A stretch of 64,000 nt of DNA from Streptomyces sp. S4.7 (lineage in GTDB: Bacteria > Actinomycetota > Actinomycetes > Streptomycetales > Streptomycetaceae): NCBI RefSeq assembly GCF_010384365.1, contig NZ_CP048397.1, positions 3,348,001 to 3,412,000 on the forward strand. Reading direction: 5' to 3'. The number at the start of each line of letters is the position of its first letter. Positions within the stretch are counted from its first letter, which is position 1. The notes under the pieces are model-generated. The model was not told the origin of the DNA. It did not search any database and was given only the letters and a program-made list of their open reading frames with translations. Position numbers and translations under genes: made by a program. This document shows positions 28,549 to 37,390 of the stretch, piece after piece.

Positions 28549-29147
28549 CCACCGTGGTGCTCGCCGACGACGAGGCGCTTCTCCGCAAGGCGCTCGCGGC
28601 GCTGCTGACCCTCGAAGACGGGATCACCGTGGTCGCCGAGGCACACGACGGCGAATCCGCCGTGCGGGAGACACTGCGGCACCGGCCCGACGTGCTCGTC
28701 ATCGACCTGGAGATGCCCGGTGTGGACGGACTCGGCGCGGTCGAGCGGATCCGCCGGGAGCGGCCGGACCAGGTCGTCCTCATGCTGACCCGCCATGCCA
28801 GGCCCGGGGTGCTCCGCAAGGCCCTGCGACTCGGAGTCCAGGGCTTCGTCAGCAAGTCGGCGGAGCCCGCGCACATCACATCGGTCATCAACACGCTGCA
28901 CGGGGGCAGGCGTTGGATCGACCCGGACGTCTCCGCGCTCGCCGTGGTCGACGACTGCCCGCTCACCGACCGGGAGATCGACGTGCTGCGGGCGACCGGT
29001 GAGGGGTACTCCGCCGCCGAGATCGCCGACCGCCTGCATCTGGCGGAAGGGACCGTACGCAACTACCTCTCGCACGCCATGCAGAAGACGCAGACGCGGA
29101 CCCGGCACGAGGCGGCGCGGTACGCGCGGGAACACGACTGGCTGTGA
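28545..29147 (+). CDS. NarL/FixJ-type response regulator
   Basis: A 200-residue regulator. The receiver has acidic residues (ADDE, 7-10), phospho-acceptor D54 (VIDLEMPG) and K near residue 104 (SKSAEP). The LuxR-type helix-turn-helix spans about 135-195 (LTDREIDVLRATGEGYSAAEIADRLHLAEGTVRNYLS). It is translated with the kinase by a 4-base GTGA overlap. Position suggests it controls the divergent ABC-2 exporter. Confidence 0.92.
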   Translation: MTTVVLADDEALLRKALAALLTLEDGITVVAEAHDGESAVRETLRHRPDVLVIDLEMPGVDGLGAVERIRRERPDQVVLMLTRHARPGVLRKALRLGVQGFVSKSAEPAHITSVINTLHGGRRWIDPDVSALAVVDDCPLTDREIDVLRATGEGYSAAEIADRLHLAEGTVRNYLSHAMQKTQTRTRHEAARYAREHDWL

Positions 29148-29158
29148 GCGTGAACTCC

Positions 29159-29176
29159 GGGCGCGGGCCCGCGCCC
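29159..29176. terminator. GC palindrome between regulator and slipin genes
   Basis: An 18-base perfect palindrome (GGGCGCGGG-CCCGCGCCC) in the 68-base gap between convergent genes. With loop opening it gives a 6-7 bp stem. Confidence 0.5.
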
Positions 29177-29215
29177 GTGGGCGCGGGTCGCCGGAATCGG
29201 CGTAGTTCGGCGGAG

Positions 29216-30160
29216 TCAGACGGTCGTCGTCTCCCGTCCCTGCTCCTTCTCGACCTGCTGCTTCTCCACCGGCTTCTCCGGCGCCTGCTTCTCGGGCGTC
29301 TGCTTCTCCGGCGTCTGCTTGTCCGGCGCCGCCTCGGGGTCCGTGGGAGGAGCCGACCGGAGGGCTGCCGAAGCCGCGTCGACGGCCTGGGCCGTTTCTG
29401 CGGGTGTGGCGCGCTCCAGGAAGCGGAGCAGTTCGACCGGGAACGGCAGAACCAGCGTGGAGTTCTTCTCGGCCGCGACGGCCACCACGGTCTGGAGCAG
29501 CCTCAGTTGAAGCGCGGCGGGCTGGTCGGACATCTGCCCGGCCGCCTCGGCGAGCTTCTTCGACGCCTGGAGCTCCGCGTCCGCGTTGATCACGCGCGCC
29601 CGGCGCTCACGGTCCGCCTCGGCCTGGCGTGCCATGGACCGCTTCATGGTCTCCGGCAGCGACACGTCCTTGATCTCGACCCGGTCGATCTGTACGCCCC
29701 AGCCGATGGACGGGCTGTCGATCATCAGCTCCAGCCCCTGGTTCAGCTTCTCCCTGTTCGAGAGCAGATCGTCCAGATCGCTCTTACCGATGATCGACCG
29801 GAGTGACGTCTGCGCCATCTGCGAGACCGCGAACCGGTAGTCCTCGACCCGGATCAGCGCGTCCGCCGCGTCGACCACCTTGAAATAGATCACCGCGTCG
29901 ACGCGCACGGTGACGTTGTCACGTGTGATGCCGTCCTGTGCGGGGACGGGCATCGTCACGATCTGCATGTTGACCTTGCTCAGCCTGTCCACGAACGGCG
30001 TGATCAGCGTGAATCCGGGCCCTCGGATGCCCTCGCGCAGCCGGCCCAGACGGAAGACCACGCCGCGCTCGTACTGCTTGACGATCCGGGCGGACGCCAT
30101 CGCCAATACAGCGCACACGCAGATGGCGGCTATGACTCCTATGACCAGTCCCTCGACCAT
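29216..30160 (-). CDS. Slipin / stomatin-like SPFH domain membrane protein
   Basis: A 314-residue protein. One membrane helix (about residues 4-24) is followed by the SPFH domain (about 28-190: YERGVVFRLGRLREGIRGPGFTLITPFVDR, VTVRVDAVIYFKV) and a coiled coil (200-245, ADRERRARVINADAELQASKKL). The tail (about 275-314) has near-repeats of D/E-K-Q-T-P-E-K-Q and is disordered. Slipins form oligomeric scaffolds in the membrane. ATG 30160 follows CCAGGGGG. There is no adjacent NfeD gene, so this is the solitary type. Confidence 0.88.
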   Translation of the reverse strand: MVEGLVIGVIAAICVCAVLAMASARIVKQYERGVVFRLGRLREGIRGPGFTLITPFVDRLSKVNMQIVTMPVPAQDGITRDNVTVRVDAVIYFKVVDAADALIRVEDYRFAVSQMAQTSLRSIIGKSDLDDLLSNREKLNQGLELMIDSPSIGWGVQIDRVEIKDVSLPETMKRSMARQAEADRERRARVINADAELQASKKLAEAAGQMSDQPAALQLRLLQTVVAVAAEKNSTLVLPFPVELLRFLERATPAETAQAVDAASAALRSAPPTDPEAAPDKQTPEKQTPEKQAPEKPVEKQQVEKEQGRETTTV

Positions 30161-30260
30161 GATGACCCCCTGGTGCCAGACGAAGGTCCCACTCACAACG
30201 ATATGCCCGAAATGATGCGACGGTCGATCGCCGGTCGCCGGTCGCCCCTAGGCTCCGCCC

Positions 30261-30770
30261 ATGAACCCGGCGCGCTCCACGCGAGACCAGTTGTCAATGA
30301 TCGACAGCCTGAACGCCCTGCCGTTCCCCGAGCGGGAGGAGAGACGGACCGAGGGGGACATCTGGAGCGGTCCCGGCTACCACGTGGCCGTACTCCGGGA
30401 GAGCCGGGACTTCTGGGAGGAGCGCGGTGAGGAGATCGTGGAGGAGGCCGAGCAGGAGATCGAGGCCGCCCTCGAAGCGCTGGCCGCGACACTGACGGGC
30501 CGCTGGGGCGAGCCCGAGACCGTCGATCTGTCCCCCTACCTCGGAATCGACAGCCCCGCCCCGGACCTCGGCCCCGACCCTGCTCTCGATCTCGCGGTGC
30601 CCGAGCCGATGGGCTCCCTGTGCGGACTCGCGGGCAGCATGCGCGTCTGGCGGCCGGCACCCGCCGGGCGCTGGCTGGCGCTCGCCGTCGGCCAGGCCGA
30701 TCCCGAGTGGCCGATCCAGCTGCTGGCCGCCTTCGGCGAGGCGTCCTCGCTGTCGGACCGACCTGACTGA
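30261..30770 (+). CDS. Conserved hypothetical protein
   Basis: A 169-residue cytoplasmic protein with no domain I recognise. An acidic helix (about residues 45-80, WEERGEEIVEEAEQEIEAALEALAATL) is followed by a Pro/Asp-rich stretch and a C-terminal part (RVWRPAPAGRWLALAVGQADPEWPIQLLAAFG) that looks like a small beta domain. Codon usage is typical of a real gene. It is divergent from the slipin gene. Confidence 0.65.
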   Translation: MNPARSTRDQLSMIDSLNALPFPEREERRTEGDIWSGPGYHVAVLRESRDFWEERGEEIVEEAEQEIEAALEALAATLTGRWGEPETVDLSPYLGIDSPAPDLGPDPALDLAVPEPMGSLCGLAGSMRVWRPAPAGRWLALAVGQADPEWPIQLLAAFGEASSLSDRPD

Positions 30771-31338
30771 CCACGCCGGCCCGGTCTGCCGGATCGACCG
30801 GGCCCCGCCGATCTCCCAGGAGGAGGCGCTCGTCGGCCGGTGCGCCGAGGTGGGGGACGATCTCGGGTCGGCGGTCGTCGCGGCACGGCTGGTGCGCGAT
30901 CTGATGCGGCTGTGCCTGCTGCTGGAGCGGAGTTACGCCCCGTACGGCAAGTGGCTGGGCAGCGCGTTCGGGCGGCTCGCGGTCGCCGACGCTCTCAAGC
31001 CGTCGCTGGCGGGCGTGCTGGCCGCGACGCGGTACCCGGTGCGGGAGCGGCATCTGTGCGACGCGTACGAGTACGTGGCCGGGCTCCAGAACGCGACGGG
31101 GCTCGCGGCCCCGGTGGACCCGGCCCGCAGGCCGTACCACGGCAGACCCTTTGAGGTGCTGCACGCCGAACGCTTCGCCCGGGCCCTCGCGGCGACCGTC
31201 ACCGCCCCCGAGCTGCGCGGCCTGCCGCTGACCGGCGGGGTGGACCAGTGGGCGGACAGCACGGACTTCCTCGGACTCGGCGGGCCCCGGCGCGCGGCGG
31301 TCGACGCGCTCGCCCGCACCGTTACGCGATCTCCTTGA
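30771..31338 (+). pseudogene. C-terminal remnant of a DUF4037 protein gene
   Basis: The frame opens at the end of the preceding gene (HAGPVCRIDRAPPISQEEALVGR) and continues through a GTG at 30850 to 31338. The encoded part matches the C-terminal half of DUF4037 (RDLMRLCLLLERSYAPYGKWLGSAF, LCDAYEYVAGLQNATGL, FEVLHAERFARAL). The N-terminal nucleotidyltransferase-like half, about 170 residues, is missing. A product of 162 residues from the GTG is possible, but loss by deletion is more likely. Confidence 0.65.
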
Positions 31339-31375
31339 CGACCACGTTCTCCTTGACGACCGCGTTCTCGTGGCG

Positions 31376-32545
31376 TCAGCTCCGGAGGGAGCGGAAGAAC
31401 GCCCGTACGTCACCCACCAGCAGCTCCGGCACCTCCATCGCGGGGAAGTGGCCGCCGCGGTCGTAGGAGGTCCACCGCGTGATGTTGTTCGTCAGGTCGG
31501 CGACATGGCGCAGCGGGATGAAGTTGTCGCGCGGGAAGTCGGCCAGGGCGGTCGGGACCGTGGACGGCTTGGGCGGCGCCCCCCAGTACGCGGCGTGCGC
31601 CCGCTCGTAGTAGATGCGGGCGGACGAGCCCGCCGTGCCGGTGAGCCAGTACAGCATCACGTTCGTGAGCAGCCGGTCCCGGTCGATCGAGTCGGCGCTG
31701 TCCGTCCACTCGTGGAACTTCTCGGTGATCCAGGCCAGTTGGCCGACCGGCGAGTCCGTGAGGCCGTACGCCAGTGTCTGCGGGCGCGTCGACTGGATGT
31801 CGGCGTACCCCTGGCGTTCGCGGGCGAACTCCCGCGCCCGCTCCCAGGAAGCCACCGCGCGTCTGCCCGCCTCCGGGCTCAGCGCGGCCAGTTCCGCCGC
31901 GCTCGGCTCGTGCGCCGCGCCCCCGCCCGGCAGCAGGTTCAGATGTACGCCGACGACCTCGTCCGGCCGGATGCGGCCCAGTTCGCGGGAGATCGCCGCT
32001 CCCCAGTCGCCGCCCTGCGTGCCGTACCGCTCGTACCCCAGGCGGGCCATCAGCTCCGCGAACGCCGCCGCCACCCGCTCGTACTCCCAGCCCTTCTCCC
32101 GCGTGGGCCCGGAGAGACCGAAGCCGGGGATGCTCGGCAGCACCAGGTGGAACGCGTCGGCGGGGTCGCCGCCGTGCGCGCGGGGGTCGGTGAGCGGGCC
32201 CGCCACATCGGTGAACTCGACGATCGAGCCGGGCCAGCCGTGCGTCATGATCAGCGGCGTCGCGTCCGCCTCGGGGGACCTGATGTGGGCGAAGTGGACG
32301 GTCGCCCCGTCGATGGTGGTGGTGAACTGCGGCCACCGGTTCAGCTCGGCCTCGGCCGCCCGCCAGTCGTACGTGTGCCGCCAGTGGTGTGCCAGCGCCC
32401 GGAGATGACCGAGCGGGACACCGTACGCCCAGCCCGCCCCCGGCAGTTCGTCGGGCCAGCGGGTGCGGTCGAGACGGTCGTGGAGATCGTCCAGCTCGCT
32501 CTGCGGGATGTCGATACGGAACGGCTCGATACGGGTGGGGCTCAT
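31376..32545 (-). CDS. Epoxide hydrolase (EHN-type alpha/beta hydrolase)
   Basis: A 389-residue alpha/beta hydrolase. The N-terminal EHN domain (residues 3-110) wraps the core as in microsomal epoxide hydrolases. The oxyanion-hole motif HGWPGS (102-107) and the nucleophile D180 in GGDWGA are intact; a late YDRGGHFPAMEVPE carries the catalytic histidine. It should open epoxides to diols; the substrate is unknown. The start at 32545 is the ATG before the conserved PFRIDIPQ. It is divergent from the deacetylase gene. Confidence 0.92.
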   Translation of the reverse strand: MSPTRIEPFRIDIPQSELDDLHDRLDRTRWPDELPGAGWAYGVPLGHLRALAHHWRHTYDWRAAEAELNRWPQFTTTIDGATVHFAHIRSPEADATPLIMTHGWPGSIVEFTDVAGPLTDPRAHGGDPADAFHLVLPSIPGFGLSGPTREKGWEYERVAAAFAELMARLGYERYGTQGGDWGAAISRELGRIRPDEVVGVHLNLLPGGGAAHEPSAAELAALSPEAGRRAVASWERAREFARERQGYADIQSTRPQTLAYGLTDSPVGQLAWITEKFHEWTDSADSIDRDRLLTNVMLYWLTGTAGSSARIYYERAHAAYWGAPPKPSTVPTALADFPRDNFIPLRHVADLTNNITRWTSYDRGGHFPAMEVPELLVGDVRAFFRSLRS

Positions 32546-32610
32546 AGCGGCGCATCGTAATTCCGGCAGCCCAGGCGACCCCACCCATTTCCGTCTTGAC
32601 CCTCACACTG

Positions 32611-33519
32611 ATGTCAATGTCTGAGCCTGTGGCCATGGACAACCAGCTCTTCGGCTACAGCCCGATCACCGAACGTCCCCCCATCCACTGGCCGGGCGGT
32701 GCCCGCGTCGCCTTCTACGTGGGGCTCAACGTCGAGCACTACCAGGTCGACCGCCCCTCCACGAGCATCTTCGCGGGCACCGCCTCCCTGGCGCCGGACC
32801 CGCTGAACTACGGCTGGCGCGACTACGGACCCCGGGTCGGCATCTGGCGGCTCGTCGACAGCCTCGACCGGCACCGTGTCCGCGCGAGCGTGATGCTCAA
32901 CTCCGATGTCGGCAGCCGCTATCCGCAGATCGTCCGCGCGGGCCGCGACCGCGACTGGGCGTGGATCGCGCACGGCAGGAACAACTCCATCTTCCAGGCC
33001 GACATGACGCGGGACGAGGAACGCGCCTATCTGACCGAGGTGGTCGACACCATCGAGAGGGACACCGGCCGGCGCCCGCGCGGCTGGCTGGGGCCGGCGC
33101 TCACCGAGACCTTCCGGACTCCGGAGCTGCTCGCCGAGCTGGGTCTGGAGTACGTACTGGACTGGTCGAACGACGACCAGCCGTACCGGCTCGACGTACC
33201 CGGCATGCTGAGCGTCCCGTACTCCATCGAGGTCAACGACATCAGTCTGTTCGTCGGCAAGAGCCTCGGCGGGCCCGACTTCGTGCGGATCGTCAAGGAC
33301 CAACTTGATCAGCTCCACGAGGACTCGGCGGACAGCGGCCGGGTGATGTCACTGGTGCTGCACCCGTTCGTCATCGGCCAGCCGTTCCGGCACAAGTACC
33401 TGGACCAGGCGCTGGAGCACATCGCGAACCACCCCGGCGTCTGGCTGACGACGAGCGACGAGATCGCCGAGCACTACGCGCGGACGGTCGGGGAGGCAGA
33501 GCGGACCGCGCGGGGGTAG
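32611..33519 (+). CDS. Polysaccharide deacetylase / allantoinase (PuuE)-like protein
   Basis: A NodB-fold protein of about 302 residues. It shows RVAFYVGLNVEHY, DYGPRVGIWRLVDSLDRHRVRASVMLNSDVG, then WIAHGRNNS and a C-terminal LHPFVIGQPFRHKYLDQAL, close to the PuuE allantoinase-like branch rather than chitin deacetylases. The metal ligands of the classical branch are only partly kept. The start is unsure: TTG 32596, ATG 32611 or ATG 32635 are in frame and no ribosome site stands out. No ureide pathway genes lie nearby, so the substrate is unknown. Confidence 0.8.
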   Translation: MSMSEPVAMDNQLFGYSPITERPPIHWPGGARVAFYVGLNVEHYQVDRPSTSIFAGTASLAPDPLNYGWRDYGPRVGIWRLVDSLDRHRVRASVMLNSDVGSRYPQIVRAGRDRDWAWIAHGRNNSIFQADMTRDEERAYLTEVVDTIERDTGRRPRGWLGPALTETFRTPELLAELGLEYVLDWSNDDQPYRLDVPGMLSVPYSIEVNDISLFVGKSLGGPDFVRIVKDQLDQLHEDSADSGRVMSLVLHPFVIGQPFRHKYLDQALEHIANHPGVWLTTSDEIAEHYARTVGEAERTARG

Positions 33520-33600
33520 CTGCTGGGAGGTCGGGCGCGCAGGGCTGAAGCGCGGAGAAGTCGGTCGCGCCGCGGCCGCGTTCCGCCCTACCGTCACGGT

Positions 33601-34371
33601 ATGGACTTGGACCACGCCCGCGCGCTGTGGAGTGAACTCGCCGGTGTCCCGGTCGAGTTCACCTCTCCCACCGCCGTTGTGACCGCGCCCGGCTCACGGC
33701 TCTGCCCGCCGGGATGGGCCGGGATCGTACGGATCGGCGACGCCGCCGTGGTCACCGCTCCACACGCGCGGGGCGCCGAGGCGCTGAGGGCCGCGGTACG
33801 GGAGCTGGCGTCCGCGGAGCTGGTCGACCCGGTCCGGCTCGGCGTGGCCCTGAGCGGTACGGGAGCGCCGGTGCTCGACGTGCTGGGGCCCGCCACGCTC
33901 TCCTACCTGGACCGGGACGCGTTCGTGCCCGCGCTTCCCGAGGGGGCCGGTACGACCGTCGAGCGGGCGGCGCCCGGCGACCCCGCGCTGACCGCGCTGC
34001 TGGCGGGGGCCGGGAAGGGGGACGCGGACGAGAGCGGTCTGGACGAGATCACCTCACCCGCGTTCCTGCTCCGCGAGGCCGCGGGCGGCAGTGCGGCCGA
34101 GGACGGCGACGGTGCGGGGAATCGTCCCGGGGACGTGGTGTCGGCGGCCGGTTATGTGACCTGGCCGCGCTCGGTCGCCCATGTGTGCGTCCTGGTCGCC
34201 CCGCACCGGCGGGGCCGGCGGCTGGCGGGGATCGTGGCGTCGGCGGCGGTGTCGCACGCGCTCGACGCCGGTCTGCTGCCGCAGTGGCGGGCCCGGCCGT
34301 ATCCGTCGCGGAGGGTGGCCACGGCCCTCGGTTTCCGGGAGCTGGGCGCTCAGCTCAGCGTGCGGATATAG
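33601..34371 (+). CDS. GNAT-family N-acetyltransferase
   Basis: A 256-residue protein whose C-terminal part has the acetyl-CoA-binding pattern V-A-P-x-x-R-G-x-x-L (VCVLVAPHRRGRRLAGIVA, about residues 195-213) and a final WRARPYPSRRVATALGFRELG. The N-terminal 120 residues are the extra domain seen in Streptomyces GCN5-like proteins. The substrate is unknown. Its end overlaps the convergent acetyltransferase gene by 22 bases. Confidence 0.8.
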   Translation: MDLDHARALWSELAGVPVEFTSPTAVVTAPGSRLCPPGWAGIVRIGDAAVVTAPHARGAEALRAAVRELASAELVDPVRLGVALSGTGAPVLDVLGPATLSYLDRDAFVPALPEGAGTTVERAAPGDPALTALLAGAGKGDADESGLDEITSPAFLLREAAGGSAAEDGDGAGNRPGDVVSAAGYVTWPRSVAHVCVLVAPHRRGRRLAGIVASAAVSHALDAGLLPQWRARPYPSRRVATALGFRELGAQLSVRI

Positions 34372-34844
34372 GTCGTGGCGGGGCGGCCGCCGACCTCGGT
34401 CTCGCCGGTGGCCACGAATCCCGTACGGTTCAGCACCGCGCGCGAGGCGAGATTGTCGTGCGTCGTCATCGCGCGCAGCGAGGTCAGCCCGTACGTCTCG
34501 GCGGCCAGCACGCAGACCGAGCGGACGGCGTCCGTCGCAAGACCCTTGCCCGCCGCCTTCTCCGCCATCCGGTAACCCAGCTCGGCCGACCCGTCGGCCA
34601 CGTCGAGGAGATTGAAGCGCCCGATCACCTCGTCCGTCGTACTGCCGTCGCCGCTGACCAGCACATGGAAGTAGTGCAGACCGGCGCCCTGCTCGGTGAG
34701 CAGATCGCCGTGCCGGGCGGCGAAATCGGTGAAGTAGGAATCCCCGCGGTCGGAGATCGACGCGGCGAAGTAGGCCCGGTTCTCCTGCTCGAATGCGAGC
34801 AGTGCCGGAGCGTGATCGAGTCGGAGCAGTTGCAGTTCGGGCAT
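34350..34844 (-). CDS. RimJ/RimL-type GNAT acetyltransferase
   Basis: A 164-residue acetyltransferase of the RimL branch: LLRLDHAPALLAFEQENRAYF at the start, the strand IGRFNLLDVADGSAELGYRMAEKAAGKGLATDAV with the CoA-binding loop, and a C-terminal NLASRAVLNRTGFVATGE. It would acetylate a protein N-terminus or a small amine. The gene is monocistronic between a convergent GNAT and a divergent deaminase. Confidence 0.85.
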   Translation of the reverse strand: MPELQLLRLDHAPALLAFEQENRAYFAASISDRGDSYFTDFAARHGDLLTEQGAGLHYFHVLVSGDGSTTDEVIGRFNLLDVADGSAELGYRMAEKAAGKGLATDAVRSVCVLAAETYGLTSLRAMTTHDNLASRAVLNRTGFVATGETEVGGRPATTYIRTLS

Positions 34845-34989
34845 ATACGCACGCTACCCGGCGGCTGCCGGGTCATGGCTCGGGATTTTCGCCTGCGGCG
34901 CACGTCAGGGGCGCGCGCCGGGTGGTACGGGGGCGCCCGGCGCCGTATTCGCTGTGACCGCCGATCGCCCGCGAGTACCGTTCCGTCGC

Positions 34990-35451
34990 GTGACTGCTGA
35001 CCTCGACCACGACCTCGATGACTTCGATCATGACCTCGCCGAACTGGTCGGAGCGGCGACCCGGCTCGTCGTGGCCCATGCCAGGGGCGACGACCACACC
35101 GTGGCCTGCGCGGCCCGTGACCGGGACGGCCGGATCATCACCGGTCTGAACGTGTACCACTTCACCGGCGGCCCCTGCGCCGAGCTGGTGACGATCGGTG
35201 CGGCGGCGGCCGTCGGCGCGTACGACCTGAGGACCGTCGTCGCCGTCGGGGACGAGGGCAGGGGGGTGCTGCCGCCGTGCGGGCGCTGCCGGCAGGTGCT
35301 GCTGGACTACTTCCCGCGGATCGAGGTCGTCGTGGGGACGGAGGACGGCCTGCGGGCCGTGCCGGTACGGGAGTTGCTGCCGTACGCGTACGAGCGGGGG
35401 CCGGACGCCGGGGACCCGGCGAATCCCGCCGGCCCCGGGGACCTCGCATGA
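34990..35451 (+). CDS. Cytidine/blasticidin-S deaminase-like protein
   Basis: A 153-residue zinc deaminase. The catalytic motif is C63-A-E65 and the second zinc motif is P-C97-G-R-C100, as in CDA and blasticidin-S deaminases. A Asp/His/Leu repeat precedes it (residues 4-17). It starts at GTG 34990. Its stop overlaps the phosphotransferase start by 4 bases (ATGA), so the two form an operon. Pyrimidine salvage or drug inactivation are both possible. Confidence 0.85.
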   Translation: MTADLDHDLDDFDHDLAELVGAATRLVVAHARGDDHTVACAARDRDGRIITGLNVYHFTGGPCAELVTIGAAAAVGAYDLRTVVAVGDEGRGVLPPCGRCRQVLLDYFPRIEVVVGTEDGLRAVPVRELLPYAYERGPDAGDPANPAGPGDLA

Positions 35452-36356
35452 TGCACGCCGACGAGGTCCCGACCGACGTCACGCTCGTACGCCGGCTGCT
35501 GGCCGCGCAGTTCCCGCAGTGGGCCGGGCTGCCCGTCACGCCCTTCCCGTCCGGCGGCACCGTCAACGCCGTGTACCGGCTCGGCGACGACATGGCCGTA
35601 CGGCTCCCCCGTATCGAGGGCGGCGTCGAGGACCTGGCGAAGGAGCTGCGCTGGCTGCCGTGGCTCGCCCCGCACCTGCCGGTGCCCGTCCCCGCCGTCC
35701 TCGGCGCGGGCACACCGGCCGAGGGCTATCCCTGGCCGTGGTCGGTCTACCGCTGGCTCGACGGCGCGAACCCGGAGGCCGGGCAACTGACCCGACCCGC
35801 GCTCATGGCGGCGGACCTGGCCGGCCTCGTCATGGCGCTGCGCCGGATCGACCCCACGGACGGGCCGCCCGCCTACCGGGGCGGGCCGCTGTCCGCGCAG
35901 GACGACGAGACGCGCGACGCCCTCGGACGGCTCCGCGCACTGGGCGGCGTCATCGACACCGAAGCGGCGGCCGCGGCGTGGGAGGTCTCCCTGCGGGCGC
36001 CGGGGTGGGACGGGCCGCCCGTGTGGGTCCACTCCGATCTGATGCCGGGGAATCTCCTGCTGGACAGTGCCGGGAGGGGACGGCTCGGCGGCGTCATCGA
36101 CTTCGGCACGATGGGAGTGGGCGAACCCGCGTCCGACCTGATCCCCGCGTGGAACCTGCTCCCGGCCGGTGTACGGGACGGCTTCCGCGCTGCCCTGGCC
36201 GCGGACGACGCGACGTGGGCGCGGGGCCGCGGCTGGGCGCTTTCGATGGCGCTGATCCAGCTCCCGTACTACCTCCACACGAACCCGGTACTCGCGGTGA
36301 ACGCGCGGCACGTGATCACGGGGGTTCTGACGGATCACGCGGCGGCGGCGCGGTAG
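35448..36356 (+). CDS. Aminoglycoside phosphotransferase (APH)-fold kinase
   Basis: A 302-residue APH/ChoK-like kinase. The catalytic loop is H195-S-D197...N202 (VWVHSDLMPGNLLLD) and the metal site is D218-F-G (VIDFGTMG). The N-lobe has the GGTVNAVYRL loop and a lysine-poor VRLPRIEGG strand. Such kinases phosphorylate aminoglycosides, macrolides, or cell metabolites; this one resembles the hygromycin/viomycin-like uncharacterised group. Translation is coupled to the deaminase by an ATGA overlap. Confidence 0.87.
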   Translation: MMHADEVPTDVTLVRRLLAAQFPQWAGLPVTPFPSGGTVNAVYRLGDDMAVRLPRIEGGVEDLAKELRWLPWLAPHLPVPVPAVLGAGTPAEGYPWPWSVYRWLDGANPEAGQLTRPALMAADLAGLVMALRRIDPTDGPPAYRGGPLSAQDDETRDALGRLRALGGVIDTEAAAAAWEVSLRAPGWDGPPVWVHSDLMPGNLLLDSAGRGRLGGVIDFGTMGVGEPASDLIPAWNLLPAGVRDGFRAALAADDATWARGRGWALSMALIQLPYYLHTNPVLAVNARHVITGVLTDHAAAAR

Positions 36357-36465
36357 GAATGCCGGAAAGAAAGCCGCCGGCCGCTGTCGATCCGGCCATG
36401 TCCCGTTCGACGTCCTGATGTGGGGCGCTTCGCCACACGTGGACAGGACCGGACGAGGAGAACCC

Positions 36466-37110
36466 ATGGATCAGCTGCTGAAAGTCATGAACTTCAGCGT
36501 CTCGCGTGACGGAATCGGTGCCGGTGAGCACCAGACCCTCGACAGGCCGTTCGGCCACGTCGATCCCGGGAGGCTGTTCGCCTGGGCCGGCGCCACGGCG
36601 AGCTGGCCCATGCGGACCGCCCCCGGCGGCAGCCGCGGCCTCGACGACTACTTCACGCGGGACTTCGCACGCAACATCGGCGCCGAGATCATGGGCCGCA
36701 ACAAGTTCGGCCCCCAGCGCGGGCCCTGGCAGGACCACGACTGGCGCGGCTGGTGGGGTGACGAGCCCCCGTTCCACACCCCGGTGTTCGTCCTGACCCA
36801 CCACGAGCGTCCTTCGATCACGCTCTCCGACACCACGTTCCACTTCGTCGACGGCGACCCGGTCACGGTCCTCGAACAGGCGCGGGAGGCGGCGCAGGGC
36901 AAGGACGTCCGGCTCGGTGGCGGGGTCACCACCATCCGGGAGTTCCTCGCCGCCGACCTCGTCGACACGATGCACGTGGCGGTCGCACCGGTGGAAGTCG
37001 GCTCCGGTCTCCGTCTCTGGGACTCACCCGACGACCTGCTCGACCGGTTCCATCTGGAGGTCGTACCCAGCGCGAGCGGCGTCGCGCACCATCTGTTCTG
37101 GCGGAGGTAG
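36466..37110 (+). CDS. Dihydrofolate reductase / RibD C-terminal family protein
   Basis: A 214-residue RibD_C-type reductase. It has the pattern of actinobacterial DHFR-like proteins: VMNFSVSRDGIGAGE at the start, IMGRNKFGP in the middle, VFVLTHHERPS, and VRLGGGVTTIREFLAADLVDTMHVAVAPVEVGSGLRLWD for NADPH binding. The true substrate is unknown. A GAGGAGA ribosome site precedes the ATG at 36466. A strong GC palindrome follows the stop. Confidence 0.87.
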   Translation: MDQLLKVMNFSVSRDGIGAGEHQTLDRPFGHVDPGRLFAWAGATASWPMRTAPGGSRGLDDYFTRDFARNIGAEIMGRNKFGPQRGPWQDHDWRGWWGDEPPFHTPVFVLTHHERPSITLSDTTFHFVDGDPVTVLEQAREAAQGKDVRLGGGVTTIREFLAADLVDTMHVAVAPVEVGSGLRLWDSPDDLLDRFHLEVVPSASGVAHHLFWRR

Positions 37111-37116
37111 CACTCG

Positions 37117-37132
37117 CCCGCCGCGCGGCGGG
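37117..37132. terminator. GC palindrome after the DHFR-like gene
   Basis: CCCGCCGC-GCGGCGGG, a perfect 16-base palindrome, six bases after the stop codon. It can form a 6-bp stem with a 4-base loop. Confidence 0.55.
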
Positions 37133-37195
37133 CCGGGCAATTATCAGATCCTCTTCCGGATAATCCGCGACGGACCGAATTGTTGCGCTGGTGAG

Positions 37196-37390
37196 CATGA
37201 CCGCCAGGCGGTGGGGGTCGCCGTCCTGTCGACACCGGCGGCCTCGCGCAGCGAGCGCATGCTGGCGAGCGGCGAGAGCGAGGCCGAGGCGCTGACCGGC
37301 GGCTACCACCTCGCGTTCGGCGTCGGGGCCGGGCTGCTGGTGGCCGCGTTCGTGGTGGCGTTCGCGGTGCTCAGGCCTCGTACTCGGTGA
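37196..37390 (+). pseudogene. C-terminal remnant of an MFS drug-efflux gene
   Basis: About 64 codons encode the last part of a DHA2/EmrB-type transporter: RQAVGVAVLSTPAASRSERML, then GYHLAFGVGAGLLVAAFVVAFAVL as the final membrane helix. The other roughly 400 residues are missing. The remnant ends inside the 3' end of the convergent acetyltransferase gene. A TTATC-x-G...GGATAA semi-palindrome at 37141-37163 may be a leftover operator. Confidence 0.65.
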
